Shown: positions 1 to 14,049, counted from the stretch's first letter. The stretch is DNA of 64,000 bases from Epichloe hybrida (GCA_019022495.1 JAFEKR010000005.1:1736001-1800000); one strand, 5' to 3'. The notes: generated from the sequence alone by a model not told the origin. Made by a program: numbers and translations.

Positions 1-1305
1 CAAGACGAGCAAACAGAACTACGACTGGTAAAACTAGTAAAGCAGAGCGAATTTCAACTTGAGAGCATTTCTTTTGTACCATCTTGGCAGCCAATACCCA
101 TAAGGCGTGTGTGGTACGTGATTTAGTCGATTGATTCAACCATTATTGCCTCACTTGCCTCCTTAATCCCACCGAATTCTGCGAACACGGGATCACATTG
201 GCGAATAGCCGTTACGTCGCCTCACAGCAAGGTAATGAATATATCTGACCGTGGGCCCGTTACCCCCAATCAACCGACTGACTAGCGTCATGCAATAACC
301 CCCTTGGAGCTGTTCATTTCACACATGGAAGCACAAATACGCTTCAGAGTCAAGGACAAATCAAGACAATGAAATCAAGTTAGCTAAGAAATGACAGACG
401 AGCCTAGACAACGATTTTCGTGCGTCAAGACAGCGATAAAATACAACTTGCCCCAGTCACGCGGCTAAAATACGACAAGTTGCTGTACGACCCCTCGTCA
501 GCCAAATCCTTCTTCATCTGCTCCTGTCCAAGCCAAATCCGCAACCAAGGCTCCAAACAGATGCGACAAAGGGTATCCGCGGGAACGGTGAGGACAAGAC
601 AAAGACACAGGTGCTGCCGACCAATTTTGCGAGGCATATATATAGATTAAAGAAAACCATAAGTGTGCACAACACGTCAGTGCCGAATCAAATTCTCCAA
701 GCACTGATGAAAACAAAAAAGAAAACGGCCATCATCAGCCTCCTATCATGGGAGGCGTGACTGGCCAAGAACTTCCGCCACTATTTCTTGGACTCCCGTT
801 TCTTCCCAAGGAACAGAGAAGTGTCCCCCCATACTCTCGCCTGAAAACACAGAAAATGAGAGGCTCCGGGTTGAGCCTTTGCTGGAAGCCCCATCTCCGA
901 TAGACTAAGTAGAAGTCGGTTCCAGATAGCAATTTCAAGGCTCGCGGGCGCACAATCAAGCTACTTTTTAGTTTTCTTTCATAATATTGTTGTTGTGTAT
1001 CATAGTCTGCAGGCTCCCTGTTACTGCCAGACTCACGACTTTCGTAGACAGCGCTCTTTGGAATAACCGTCTCCGGTAATGACGACTTTTGTTCAGGAGT
1101 GATTAAGTGAGAAGTGTGATTAATAACAAGAAGATTGTGACAAGAGAAAAGGCTGACAAAGAAACAAGAATCGAAGTTCAAGGAAAGGCATCGAGCTGCT
1201 GGCGTATGGTGTATGGCGTGTCGTGAATACTCAGACATGGATCGTAGAGGGGATGGCGGCAAGTCGTGTGTCGCTGGAGGCTCGAAAGGGTTATTCTCTG
1301 CAAAC
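1..1305. other. intergenic, no gene seen
   Basis: No reading frame here resembles a known protein. The longest one, on the minus strand at 735-1367, runs into the end of the septin coding exon in another frame and looks like a chance frame. The part next to 1305 is probably septin 3' UTR. No tRNA, repeat or inverted terminal repeat was recognised. Confidence 0.6.
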
Positions 1306-3248
1306 TTAACGCAGTGAGAAACCCTTTCGCTTGCCTTCTTTCTCCAAAGGTCGTCCGCTTTCGACACGCTGTTTCTTGTCTTCGAGCTCGGCTCGCTGGC
1401 GATCGAGTTGCTCCTTCATTTCTCTATGACGAGCGTACAGCTCCTCCTCGGATTGCTTCAGTTTGCTCTCCTTTTCAGCAACTTTCTGTTGGAAGACCAT
1501 CTTCATCTCAGCCTCCATCTTGGCTAGCTTTTTCTCGTGCAGAGCACGCTCCTCCTCCTGCTTAACGGCAGGGTTGACCTCCTTGAATACGCTTGGGTCT
1601 TGCGATACGCCCATAGCAATGAGCTTATCGGTACGGTAGTTCTCGTACAAGGTGTTGTTGGTGTTCTCCTTGAGCTCTTCCATGTGAGTTCGGATGAGCA
1701 TCTGGCGAAGCTTGACGAAGTCGCAGTGCTCTTCGTCGTCAACTTTAACGATACCCCAAGGGAATTGACGTCCACGGCAAGTGCAGCCGTCGGGTGTAGT
1801 GATCTCATTAGTGGCACCAACGACAGCGAAGGGAACCTTGGACATGATCTCATTGTTCTCGGCAATGGTCTCTTCATCATCCAGCTCGTATCTGGGTCCC
1901 TCAAAGATCTGGATCCCGTGGTGCTTGATATCGGCCAGAATCTGTCACAATTTGTTAGCTTTTTGCTTTAATGGCCACTGACCCAATTGAGTCTGGTCCA
2001 AGCAACTTACGCGAGCTTTGAAGCTAGTAATTTCCTCATCGGTGAGTGTATCGGACTTGGCGATGACAGGGATCAAGTTGACCTTGGTGTGCAGGCGTCG
2101 CATGACCTCAATATCCAGAGGCTTCAAAGAGTGGCCAGTGGGCTGAATGAAGAAGACGCAAGCGTGGATACGGTTGTCAACAATGTTCATACGATTGACC
2201 TTGTTCTCAGCGTCGAGGTATGCATCATAGCGACGCTCTATGTCGTCAACAATGGGACGCCAGGACTCATCGTTGTTGACAAAGTCCCCGAATCCCGGGG
2301 TATCAACCACGGTCAAGCGGAGACGAACACCAGCTTCCTCGATGTCGGCGCTGATGGACTGAATCTGGACAGTCTTGGGAATGATGTCGTGGCTAGGACC
2401 CTTGCGTTCTCTAGGGGGGTACAAAGAAGTGTTGAAAAGCGTGTTGACCAGAGTAGACTTGCCAAGGCCGGACTCGCCTTATCGTCGTGTGAATCAGCCA
2501 ACGTGAACAAGCGAAGACATGCCGCTGCAGACCGATTGCTGTTACTTACCGACAACCATTACATTAAAGTTAAAGCCCTTGCGCACACTCTTGCGGTGCC
2601 ACTGGTTGGGCAAGTTGGCGAAACCGACATAGCCAGTCAGCTTGCGTCGTACAATGTTTTGGGCGTCTTGAATGGACGAAGGAGCTGCCGGAGAAGGAAC
2701 TACAGGAGCAGAGTCAGAATGATGAATATCTTGAGAGGCCGGGGAATCAGGCTTACCAGCAATCGGTGATGCAGGAGATCCCGTCGGAGAGTCTGAGCCG
2801 TCGGACGCTAAAGAAAATAAGTTAGCAAGTTATTCACAAATGTTGAGGTGAACCATGGTAGAAAATCACGGTGCAGGGGCTAGGAGGATGGCAGACTGGA
2901 ATCCTTGGCCAAAACAGCAGCATTCCCAGAATCACTGCCGCTACATTGACTTGCTGCGTTCACTTGAGCTTCTTCAAATTCGTGCTGCGTGACGTCCTTT
3001 TGAATCAATGAGGCATGAGACTCTTGCGATGAACCACAACTCGACGGGATTAACAAAGAAGGTTCCTCCACATCGAGCATGCTGCGAGACTGTCGGGACG
3101 TTGCAGTACTCATCGCGGGTTTAGCAGCCGTGGCTAAATATGACGCAGCTTTCTCTTGCGGGACCGTAACACCACTTGGGTTTTCGGGCACCGTAGCCGA
3201 GTCAGAAGACTGGCCGCTTCGGATGCGTGGCCTGACTTGTGTTGCCAT
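1306..3248 (-). CDS. cdc3: septin, Cdc3/AspB type
   Basis: Septin GTPase that assembles into hetero-oligomeric filaments at septa, hyphal tips and branch sites. The P-loop GESGLGKST is encoded near 2476, followed by [11 protein letters not shown] (G3) and AKSD (G4). The stretch [12 protein letters not shown] and the [13 protein letters not shown] segment are of Cdc3 type, not Cdc10/11/12 type. A charged coiled-coil tail rich in E, K and Q ends the protein. Three exons are well defined with matching phases: 2807-2550, 2477-2011 and 1941-1306, with introns of 72 and 69 bp. A low-complexity N-terminal exon starts at 3248 ([15 protein letters not shown] at 3254 is an alternative). Its donor is unclear: the downstream exon needs a phase-1 donor, and weak candidates lie near 2885-2930. 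The identity is secure; the N-terminus is not. Confidence 0.9.
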
Positions 3249-5399
3249 TTCCAAGTTCGATTTTGACTATGGCAGGCTTCGTCTTTGATGATGAACAAGT
3301 AGTGTTGCACACAAAAGGATGTCTAGTCCAAAAAAAGGGGGGCCGCTTAGAGTCCCGTGTACAAATCCAAGAAAGTGTAGATGTCGCACAACGTATGTTT
3401 CTTTTGGGGAGGATTATGATGGAGACTTATAGTCGGGGGCACGATGAATACGTGATGATATTTCCAAAGGGAACGGAGGTTTTTCCATTTGCCTCGAGGG
3501 GGGGTCGTCCGCCCAGTTTCGCAGTCGCATCCCAAGCACATGGGGCCACCTCACTCGCATGCAGGCACAACTCGCGTAGAATGAATGCACAGAAGAAGAA
3601 GGAGTGCAGCTTACCCATATCGATGTATAAAGAGCGGTCGATCGATTTCTTAAGAATGGACGATGGAGTTTCTGTAAATAGGCGAAATGTCAGCTACGTC
3701 AGGGAGGAGCTCTGATGGGGTTCGGATGGAGGAGGGTTTTTTATCAACAAACAGGGCCAGGACGGTTCTGATTATCTGAAGTGAAGCAAGGATGGGTCGG
3801 TGTTGCTGAGAACAGGCCAACTCGATGCATGCAGCAGCGATGACACGTTGAGGTAAGGCGCGATGGCCCAGAAATTGAAAGGTGAGGCACGATACGGCCT
3901 TGCTGGAACTTACCAAGGGAGGAGTTAGGAGCGAGCGCTCGGAGAGAAGGAGCACGCGTGTCAAAGAAGGGGTGTAAGAAAAAAATTACAAGACGATGCG
4001 ACCACGACTTGTCAACGATGATGCCCGGGTTGGCACAGAAGAAGTCGACGATGAGGAAGTAGCAATGATGGGAGAGAAAGACGAATGAGAAGTAGAGTGA
4101 GGTTTGAAAGGACGGTCGATGGAAGTCGAGGAAGGGGAAATTTGGGGGGGCGTGCGTTGGCGTGGTGAGTGCGTGAGTCTGGACACATGGAGCAAGGAAG
4201 GGAAAAAATGCTGTGCTGGCCGCGAGACAAGGACGGCAGGCACGACTGCCTGCGTTGTTAATGCCACCAGACAGAGTATTACGTGCACCCACTGTACCTC
4301 TGCCACGCCAATTGACCTCTCAGACGCAGCTATCTGGTTCGCAGAACGAACAACCTGCACCACTGAAAACAACTATGTAACTATGTACAAACGCCCGCTC
4401 TGTGGCCAGTGGCCACTGAGGCGAGGCATCAAAAGCAAAAGGGGTTTGTGCTCGGCCACACCCAATAAGGACTAGCCGCCAACAGGGGCTCAACGGATTG
4501 CTCTGGAAAGCGTGAATGGTGCACAAGGCCGCTGATTGGATGTTGGTGCCCTTCCAAGACCCCGGTTGACGGAGCTCTCTGTGTCTGTGGGTTAATATTC
4601 GGATGAATGAACGCGCCTGCCTGGCCTGGCCGCATACTGTGAGAGCACAAAAAGACCAGGAGAAGCAAATGATGAAGACCCAAGCAAGTTGGGTTGGCCA
4701 CAGGCCTGGTTCCTTCTTGCCTAGGCCAGGACTCAACAACAGTATAGCTCGTGATGACTTCAACGCAGTGAGCCTTGGAAATTGAAACCTTCATCTAATT
4801 CCATACGCCGTCTGTGCCAGCCTCGCGACGATGAAGTCTATCACGTCACGTCGTCGTCACGATCCAAGACTTTGCCGTACACCTTCATCTTTTGGATTGC
4901 CCTACGGCGTAGTAGTGGCACTCATCTCATTGTTCGATTGTCGATCTGCTTTTTACTTTCGGTTTGTCGCAGGTCTCACTTTCTTGTTGCGGCCGATGGC
5001 AATCTGCCACGATGCCCTCCTCTATTATCTCTACAATTAATTCAGTGTTATGCTGAGCAATTCGCCCCCTATTCATTGACCAGTCAAAAGGAAAGCACAT
5101 GACTCCTCAATTTACTCGTCTACGGGAGTACGGACTATCTGCGGCCAACTCATTTTCCGCCCTGTTTGAGTTACTACCCTAGAAAAAAGGAACTCTGGGG
5201 ACAAGAATGGGATAAGAACGAGACATTTTGGACCGGTTTGAAATAGGAAATCTCTCGCCCCTTTTTTTTCCTTTTGGCTCGCAGTCTTCTGATCGCCTTT
5301 GGATACGGACTACTCGGTACCTTCGCATGGGTTTATGCAGCCCCTAATCCCTTCCCCAGTCGCAAGGGAGCAGCAAGCTGGTCAACTCGTAGGGATAGG

Positions 5400-5540
5400 A
5401 GCCAATCAGAACGAATATATACGAGGGGCATTTCTTGGTGAGTGTAAGTGGCACTATAAGAGAAGTTACTATAAGATCCTTTCACACAAAAAAGCTACCT
5501 TGCTAAGCCTGGGTTCCTCCGCTAAATTTAATTTACATGT
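5400..5540 (+). repeat. degraded dispersed repeat, copy 1
   Basis: This stretch aligns by eye with 48277-48410. Shared landmarks come in the same order and at nearly the same spacing: AGCCAAT, ATATACG, AAGT(T/C)ACTA(T/A)AAGATC and TTGCTAAGCCTGG followed by GCTA. From AGCCAAT to the end of AAGATC the distance is 79 bp here and 78 bp in the other copy. Several differences are C/T transitions. No coding capacity was seen. It is probably a relic of a small mobile element, type unknown. Confidence 0.45.
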
Positions 5541-5554
5541 ACATAGGTGCATGT

Positions 5555-5577
5555 AGGTTCAAGGGATGCTTGAACCT
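5555..5577. repeat. perfect 9-bp inverted repeat
   Basis: The arms AGGTTCAAG and CTTGAACCT pair perfectly across a 5-nt loop. It lies just after the dispersed repeat relic and may belong to it. No T-run follows, and function is unknown. Confidence 0.6.
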
Positions 5578-6437
5578 GGTGGCCCTATAATTGAGTAAAT
5601 AATGAAATGCTCCAAGCTGACTGGGCCAAGCTCTGCTATTGATCGATCCGCAAAACAAGTCGGGATGACGCCACGACCACTTCGCTCTGTTTGCATTCGT
5701 ATTGGTCCCGATCAGCTCAATGCACGCCCTTTAAACATTGTGATTGTCTCTCCAGGACGTCTGTGTGCTAATTCTGGCCTCATTTCATACTGCAGGTTTG
5801 TGGGCCTAGCCCGTGCATCTCGTGTTCTTCAGTCAAGCTTGTTACTCTGTAACTTCCGCAACCGTGTTACAAATTTGGGAAAGCGACCCTCTATTACATT
5901 ACGGAGTACGGATTACGGCCCCCCTTTGTTTGTCCGGCAGTCTAGTAGGGTAGGCGGGCTGCAGGTTGTTGACATTGTCGTGAAGACTATTGGCGCCACA
6001 CAAACATCATGGACCTTGACATGTAGGATTCGGAAGTCAGCCAGAACACAAACGACCAGTGGTATTTTCCAACGTTTGTCGGACCCAAGGACTCGCTGTC
6101 GACGTCATAATTGAGCGGCACCGTCCTCGTACAAGGGAACCCAATTTGGTGTAGGGTATGCGACAATGGATGAATCGAAAACTGGCATCGTTGCAGCTTA
6201 CTCGATAACATCCGGAGTTGTCTGCAACACATCTATCGCATAAAATATAAAGGTGTAGCTGTGAGCTTGACTTTGACCAGGGGTATTACTAAACTGCTTC
6301 TCTCCAGTCCCATGCACAATTTGAAGAGAAACTTTTTTTTTAAAAAAAAAAAACAACAACAAGAACCACTATTTTACATGTTGCAACACGTCGCCGTCAC
6401 ACCGACAGCTCTCTGACTCATGATCGAGAACATCGGT

Positions 6438-7772
<1,335 letters not shown>

Positions 7773-8127
7773 TGTGATCGAGTTTGCTACTTTCAACGGA
7801 TCAGCCGCCTAGAGAGGATGCAATGTTCGAAAGTTTTTTTCGGGACGCCGATCCTCCGAGTTACAGGGAAGAGCACTTGGTCTGGATCGGGCAATCATGA
7901 TGTAAGCGATTCAGCAGCAGCAAAGCTTCAGCCAATGATGTCGTAGATAATTACTGGTAATATGTAGCCACGTGATGTCGGGACTTCGAGTCCACGGCGC
8001 CTGTGGACGATGCAGACCCACCACCGCCTCATTCACGAAGACCAGGCAATATCCAATCCGGCCGCTGCGTGAGAGGGTAAACCTTTGATGTAGAGACCAG
8101 AATAATTGATGAAAACAACCGGCGAAA
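7773..8127. promoter_or_regulatory. shared HEM15/Ku70 divergent promoter
   Basis: A 355-bp spacer separates the two divergent start codons, so it must hold both promoters and 5' UTRs. A CCAAT element (AGCCAATGATG, near 7931) is visible. No TATA box was recognised. Shared control is an inference from the arrangement only. Confidence 0.5.
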
Positions 8128-10192
8128 ATGGCAGGAAATAGCCATGATTGGAAGCGTGAGGATGAGGCTGAGGATGAGGATGATCAAGAGCTTGATGAGA
8201 CGGTAAGAACAACAATCGCGCGCCTGTGCTACAATGCCTCGGCTGACAAACCGTAGAGCTACAAAGCTCAGAAAGATGCCATCATAATGGCCATCGATGT
8301 CAGCGAGTCAATGTTGAAGCCTCCGCCGTCGTCCAACTCAAAGAAGGCGGATCAAGACAGCCCCCTTGAGGCGGCTCTCAAATGCGCCTATCATTTAATG
8401 GAGCAGCGCATCATCTCCAACCCCAGGGACATGATGGGCATCCTACTCTTTGGAACAGAAAAGACCAAGTTTCGCAATGAAGAAAGTGGCCGTGGCGGAC
8501 CGGGATATCCAAACTGCTACCTCTTCACGGATCTTGACGTGCCGGCCGCCGACGATGTCAGGGTGCTGAAGTCTCTTGTCGAGGATGGTGAAGACGATGG
8601 CCAAGTTCTGAAGCCATCGAAAGAGCCAGTAATCATGTCCAACGTGCTATTCTGCGCAAACCAAATATTCACTACCAAGGCTGCCAACTTTGGAAGTCGA
8701 CGACTCTTCATAATTACTGACAACGACAACCCGCATCCTGCAGACAAGGCAGCGGCTTCTGCAGCAGCGGTCCGAGCCAAGGACCTTTACGATCTCGGCA
8801 TCACAATTGATCTCTTTCCCATAACACACGATGGATCCAAATTTGAACTGTCTAAATTCTACGATGTGAGTTGCCGCAGTTCCATACAATGGTTTCGTTT
8901 TTGTGCTTGGAGCTAATCAGGCCGCTCAGGATATTGTGTACCGAGACCCGATCGCGGAAGTGAACAATACAGCTGTGCCCTTTTCGAAATCAGGCGATGG
9001 GTTATCGCTTCTCAATTCATTAATCTCAAACATCAACTCGAGGCAAACGCCGAAACGAGCATTGTTCTCCAACCTTCCTTTTGAAATTGCTCCTGGTCTG
9101 CGCATTTCAGTAAAAGGATACAACATTCTTCACAGGCAAACGCCAGCCAGGACATGCTACATCTGGCTTGACGGCGAGACGCCTCAGATAGCCAGTGGTG
9201 AAACGACTAGACTAGCAGAGGACAGCACTAGGACCGTTGAGAAAGGTGAGATAAAGAAGGCCTACAAATTTGGCGGCGAGTATGTCTACTTCACCCCCGA
9301 AGAACAAAAGTCCTTGAAGGATTTCGGGTCTCCTATCATTCGGATCATCGGGTTCAAATCTCGCAAGCTTTTGCCTACTTGGGCTAGTGTGAAGAAGTCC
9401 ACGTTCATCTTCCCGAGTGAAGAAGACTATGTTGGGTCCTCACGTGTTTTCACAGCACTCTGGCAGAAGCTGATCAAAGATGACAAAGTCGGCCTCGCAT
9501 GGTGTACTGTACGGAAGAATGCGCAGCCTATGCTGGCAGCCATTATCCCGTCTCGAGAACGTACGGATGAGGATTCTGGGGCACCATATCTTCCTGCCGG
9601 ACTTTGGTTATACCCTCTGCCCTTTGCAGATGACCTGAGAGACATCAAACCGCCATCGAAAGTGACACGAAGCACTGATGAGCTTACCACCAAGATGCGC
9701 ACGGTTATTCAGCAGCTGCAACTACCCAGAGCCATGTACAATCCGATGAAGTACCCGAATCCAGCACTGCAGTGGCATTATCGGATTCTCAAGGCTCTCG
9801 CGCTCGAAGAAGAAGTGCCAGAGGAGCCCGATGACGCAACTAAGCCCAAGTCCAAAGCGATCAGCAAGCGAGCGGGCGGCTACCTGGAGGACTGGTCGGG
9901 CAAGCTGGAGCAAGATGCTGAACTCACCTCGACGACAAACGAACTGAAGCGCGAGACGGATCATGATGAATCCGATCGGCCGACGAAGCAAAGACGACGA
10001 CGGGGGGCATCGGAGAAGCCCAACGCGTCGTCCATGTCGATGGCTGAGCTCAAGAAGGCAATAGAAAGCGGCGAGATCAAGAAAATGACAGTGGCTCAGC
10101 TTCGAGATGTTGCTGGGTCGAAAGGTATTAGCACTGCAGGAAAGAAGGCAGACATTGCCGAGAGGATAGAGACTTGGGTTGAGAATTCATAG
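8128..10192 (+). CDS. ku70: Ku70, non-homologous end joining subunit
   Basis: DNA-end-binding subunit of the Ku70/Ku80 heterodimer, acting in non-homologous end joining and at telomeres. Three exons, 8128-8202, 8257-8865 and 8930-10192, encode 648 residues, usual for fungal Ku70. The start MAGNSHDWK leads into an acidic N-terminal stretch. A von Willebrand A-like domain follows ([14 protein letters not shown] near residue 35), then the Ku beta-barrel core and a C-terminal SAP DNA-binding domain ([17 protein letters not shown]... [16 protein letters not shown]). Introns are 54 and 64 bp. The second intron has two AG acceptors 9 nt apart (8920 and 8929); the downstream one gives the family reading KFYD-DIVYRDP, while the upstream one would add Ala-Ala-Gln. 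It is divergent from ferrochelatase. Confidence 0.96.
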
Positions 10193-10629
10193 GCGGCAAC
10201 CGCTATCTAGACTTGGCTTGTGTGTACAGATATAGAGGATATTTTCCATTCTTCTGGTGGGATTCAGTCGAACTGTTCTCAATTGCACGGTCATTGTTGC
10301 GTCGTGACTCGTCAGTGGTGACGAAAATGAATGAATGAATGAAGGCAAAGGTGCAGAGGTGCAGAGGTGCAAAGGTGCAGGTGCGGCGCTGGGACCCACA
10401 AGCAGCCAACAGCAACAGCGTATGTAATCAAATCCCGTCCGAATCTATTCGACACCAACGCGCATTCTTCATCCGCACTTCTTCCCAACACACTGCGCAA
10501 GCGTCCAGCCAGCGAGCTCCCCGACAGTGAAGCGCCTCTTCATCATCGCAGTGCGTCAGAAAAGCAGAAGCGAACTTGCAGAGAAGAGCTCGCCCGTCGA
10601 CAGAACCACAGTCGTGCCCATCTCCACCA
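10193..10629. other. intergenic with short tandem repeats
   Basis: This 437-bp spacer between two plus-strand genes should hold the Ku70 3' UTR and the promoter of the next gene. It contains an ATGA tetranucleotide run (about 10327-10341), directly followed by an impure 8-9-bp repeat of AGGTGCAG (about 10348-10385). Nothing coding was recognised. Confidence 0.6.
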
Positions 10630-13600
10630 ATGGCCGAGTTTCTAGCCCGCTTCAACTTTGGGGTCCGCGATGACTTTGCACCTGACGACGAGGGGGCATG
10701 CGCGTCCGTGTCGGAACTGGAGCAACGATTCCGGAGTGCTATAGAGGAGAAGACGACCGAAGTTCGAGCAGAGCGAGTCAGTATGGCACTTGAAATTGCA
10801 GCAACGGCCGAGTTCAGCATCAATGCGACGCAACTGCAAGCACAGGACAATGACACAAGCAACGTCGACCCCTCGCTTATGGGAACCGAACCGATGGAGG
10901 TCGAAACGGACAAGGCACACCAATCGCAAATGTACACCACTCTCGAGGTGTTGAGGTCTCAACCCAGTTCGAACCCATCAACCCAGCAGGCTGTCGCCGG
11001 ACTGATCGTTGAAGCGGCGAGCGCAGCCGATTCGAGCTCATGGATGCTTCACCAGTCGGAAATGGCGCCGAGCGGGTGGATTTTCACTTTTCTTTGTGCA
11101 GGCTCAACTGCGGTTTGGAAGATGCAGAACCAAGGCAAGATCAAGTCGGTTGTGGGAGACTATAGCAAGAAGGATCCAGATCCAGTTCTATTCAGTCGTC
11201 CAGCTTTTGACTGTAAAGGGCGCATCACAGTCTCATTCCCCAAGAAAGAGCGCAGAATTATAGTCAGATATGATCATATGCCACTGCACAAAACAGTCGC
11301 GGACCACGTGGAGTTTATGAAACCTCCTCCCATGATTGGACCCCAGAAGCCGAGCAAAGCGACTTTGGCGGAAGTCGCTAGAAAGGCACAGAAGGAAGCT
11401 GCCAAAGCCAGGAGGATTGCCAATCGACAGGCCAAAAGAAAGGAGGCCATGGAGGCTGCCGCTCAAGATGGCACCCCGAAACCCAAGAGGAGCAGGAAGA
11501 AGAACGACAAAGAGGTCCAGCTTTCGTTGGCAGACCAAGCAAGCAGAGCTCTGGAGGATGCCGATGTCATTCAACTTCAACAAGCAATCACTCACGAGAG
11601 TCAGCAGAATGGAGGAGGTATTGCTGGACAGGCGGCGACGTCAGCAGGAGCAGCAGCAGCAGCAGCAGCAGGAGACCAACCTCGTCCTGCGTCGAAAGCA
11701 TTGGTTCTCAATGTGTCGCCAGAAGAGGCAGCACGACGAATGGATGTCGCTCAGAAGATGCTGAAAGAAGCTGGGATCAATCATGCCTCACTATCCGCGG
11801 ATCAGCTGGCCATCTTTGCCAACCAGGCGCCGGATCTTCAGAAGGAATCACTGAACATGCTCATCACCTACGGGGCAGAGAGGTTGCAAATCATACATCC
11901 GAGCAATAGAGAGAACTCAAACTCGGCGCCACCACCCACCAACACACGTGCTCCGGGCGATGAAGATGGCAACAATGGTCCAGCAACTACGACGAAGCAG
12001 TTGGCACTAGGTGACGAAACGCCTATAGGGAAGGGGAAGACAAGACCTTTGGGGAAGTCGAGGCTGGCCTGCTTCCATTGCAAGAGTTTCAAAGTCAAGG
12101 TAAGCCATACATACGTCGGGGATTTTTGCCGCGTTCTTGTTGATACTGTTTATGAAGATGCTGAGTATACCGTTTGTTGACATGCACACAACAGTGTCCG
12201 AAAGAGCGACCTGTCTGCACGGAGTGCCAGACCTCGGGTCGTATTTGCCAGTATCCGCCACAAGTACCAAGGAAACGGAAGACCAAATCGGATGCCGTTG
12301 TGGCAGAGCATGCCGATGCCGACGCCGATGCCGATGCCGATGCCGATGCCGATGGCAATGCTGATGGTGATGCCGATGACGAAGACGACGACGCTGAAGC
12401 AGATCCGGCTGATGCAACGGTGGCGGAAATACATGAAGAAAATGCTCCAGAACAGCACGACGCCACTCAGACACAGCAAGAGCAGGCAAGCACGGATTAT
12501 CAATACCCAGAAGAACAGTATTCTTCCTATCCTCCGGCTCCCGCAGCCGATGTTCCTGCTCCCGCAGCCCAAATGATTTCCAATACGTCCAGCGATCCTG
12601 TTCATGGCGTTCACGAGCGACCACCACAGTTACCTTATTTCCAGTCGGCGTCAGGCCTTTCTATTCCCCAGCCTGATCCTTTGGATGAAGTACCGCGATC
12701 ATTGTTGAACTCTGACCTTGAATTGCCACAAAGCTCAATGTACTTCCCCATGTACACGGCTCCGGCTCCGGCTACGGCTACGTCTACGACTACAGGCACA
12801 GGCCCAGGCCCAGGCACAGGTACAGGTACGGCGTCAGCAGCTGCTACAGAATCTCAACACGAACGCGAAGAGGTGTCGTTTGAACAGAACCCAGTCGCAA
12901 ACAGGACTCACCAGGCGAGACGGGATTCGAATGATGCCAGGCGCAGCATCGCCGCCGCATCGCCAGCGTGGGGTCAAAGCACTAACCTGCCAGCTTTGGC
13001 AAAGACATCCACGTCGCACATTTCGCCGCCAATAAGGCACGGACTCCCAAAGACGCAGCAGAGCCCCGATCAAGTTGCGGCGACACTACACAGGTACCAG
13101 ATGCAGGATGCCCATCTCCTGGCGCATGCGGCGTCGAATAACCAGCGATACACACCCAACTCAAGCGTCAAGATGCACCACCACCCCCCGGTCTACCAAA
13201 CGTCGACCAACAAGTCACCGTTCCAGCCCATGTATAACCCGCGGTCCAAGTCCCAGCAAGGCCACCGGGGAGCTGAGTCAGTTCCTCAAAGGGCCAGCAG
13301 TGCCTTTCAAGTACCCCCAGACCCCGGCAGCGGCAGCAACCTCAACCACAATACCAACAACAATAACAATAACAGCTTATCTGGACTGTTATCAACGGGT
13401 GGACATGGATCAAATCGACACTCGAGCACCGCGAACTTGTCGAGTGAGCAAACCAACAAGATTGGATACAAACCGTACTCTTACCAAAGGAGCACAAGCA
13501 GTGCCCACTACCCTTCATATCAGTACGATGGCGAGGGCACAACGGCCATGACCATGGCTGGTGCATACCAGTCTCTGACAGCACACAGCAGCTCGTGGAG

Positions 13601-13667
13601 CGATCATGGTGGACAAATCCCCACGAACACTACCAGATCAGGCTATGAGCAGCAGGCTCACCAAGGC

Positions 13668-13717
<50 letters not shown>

Positions 13718-13829
13718 CCAGAATTGGCAAGGGCTGGGAAATCCTTCGCAGAGCGATCATAATTCGCAGGGGCAGCAGCGTCAGGGGTTTGACTGGGGGA
13801 TGCACGATGGCTGGAACCGAGGTCACTAG
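10630..13829 (+). CDS. Zn2Cys6 protein with internal zinc cluster
   Basis: Not recognised by name. Two exons, 10630-12099 and 12195-13829, join in phase 0 (95-bp intron) to give 1034 residues. The splice completes a Zn2Cys6 cluster, C-x2-C-x6-C-x6-C-x2-C-x6-C, at residues 481, 484, 491, 498, 501 and 508, which points to DNA binding. The cluster is mid-protein instead of near the N-terminus. Upstream lie an unassigned globular part (SSSWMLHQSEMAPSGW, FSRPAFDCKGRITVSFP), a basic K/R-rich segment (residues about 235-300) and an alanine run. Downstream the chain is low complexity: an Asp-Ala repeat, Gly-Thr-Pro runs, Asn runs and a glutamine tract. I chose MAEFLARFNFG as the start because an ATG 18 codons upstream adds an unremarkable stretch. 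No fungal_trans domain was seen. It converges on the PPR gene. Confidence 0.85.
12306..12383 (+). repeat. GATGCC hexanucleotide repeat (Asp-Ala)
   Basis: An imperfect GATGCC array inside the coding exon, translated as an alternating Asp-Ala run that decays into Gly-Asp and Asn-Ala and then an acidic DEDDD stretch. Hexamer length keeps the frame when copy number changes. Confidence 0.8.
13671..13715 (+). repeat. CAG trinucleotide repeat (poly-Gln)
   Basis: Fourteen CAG codons and one CAA in a row encode a glutamine tract about 50 residues from the C-terminus of the Zn2Cys6 protein. The near-pure CAG composition suggests a young, length-variable repeat. Confidence 0.9.
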
Positions 13830-14049
13830 CTGTTGCTCAAACTGGGCATCCACGGACGGGGAAATCAAGCGACACGTCTGTTGTTTTTTTTCTTATAAAA
13901 AACACCCCGAGGATACGGCATTTGTTATTTTCACCTTGGCTGCGATGAAGGCAGTGTACCGAGTCAATGTATGTAGACGACATTAATCTCACTCTATAAA
14001 TGCCGACACATGCCTGTGCCTGCCACATGGAGTACATGGCATCATCTAT

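Larger units (their letters stand above)
3249..6437. other. intergenic, septin promoter side
   Basis: About 3.2 kb between the septin start and the ferrochelatase stop without a recognisable gene. Frames of up to about 180 codons on both strands (for example 3744-4292 minus and 5602-6114 plus) show no domain, no start context and no plausible splice structure. The stretch holds one copy of a degraded dispersed repeat (5400-5540), a perfect hairpin (5555-5577) and a TACGGAGT motif beside TACGGATTACGG (5900-5918). Confidence 0.55.

Noticed and set aside
735..1367. Minus-strand frame of 210 codons
   Set aside because: It overlaps the septin terminus in another frame, shows no family resemblance and probably lies in the 3' UTR.
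1987..2769. Plus-strand frame of 260 codons
   Set aside because: It lies antisense across septin exons and introns; the septin reading with matching splice phases explains the sequence.
5602..6114. Plus-strand frame of 170 codons in the septin-ferrochelatase spacer
   Set aside because: Composition is irregular, there is no domain, and it contains TACGGAGT/TACGGATT words seen elsewhere in non-coding DNA.
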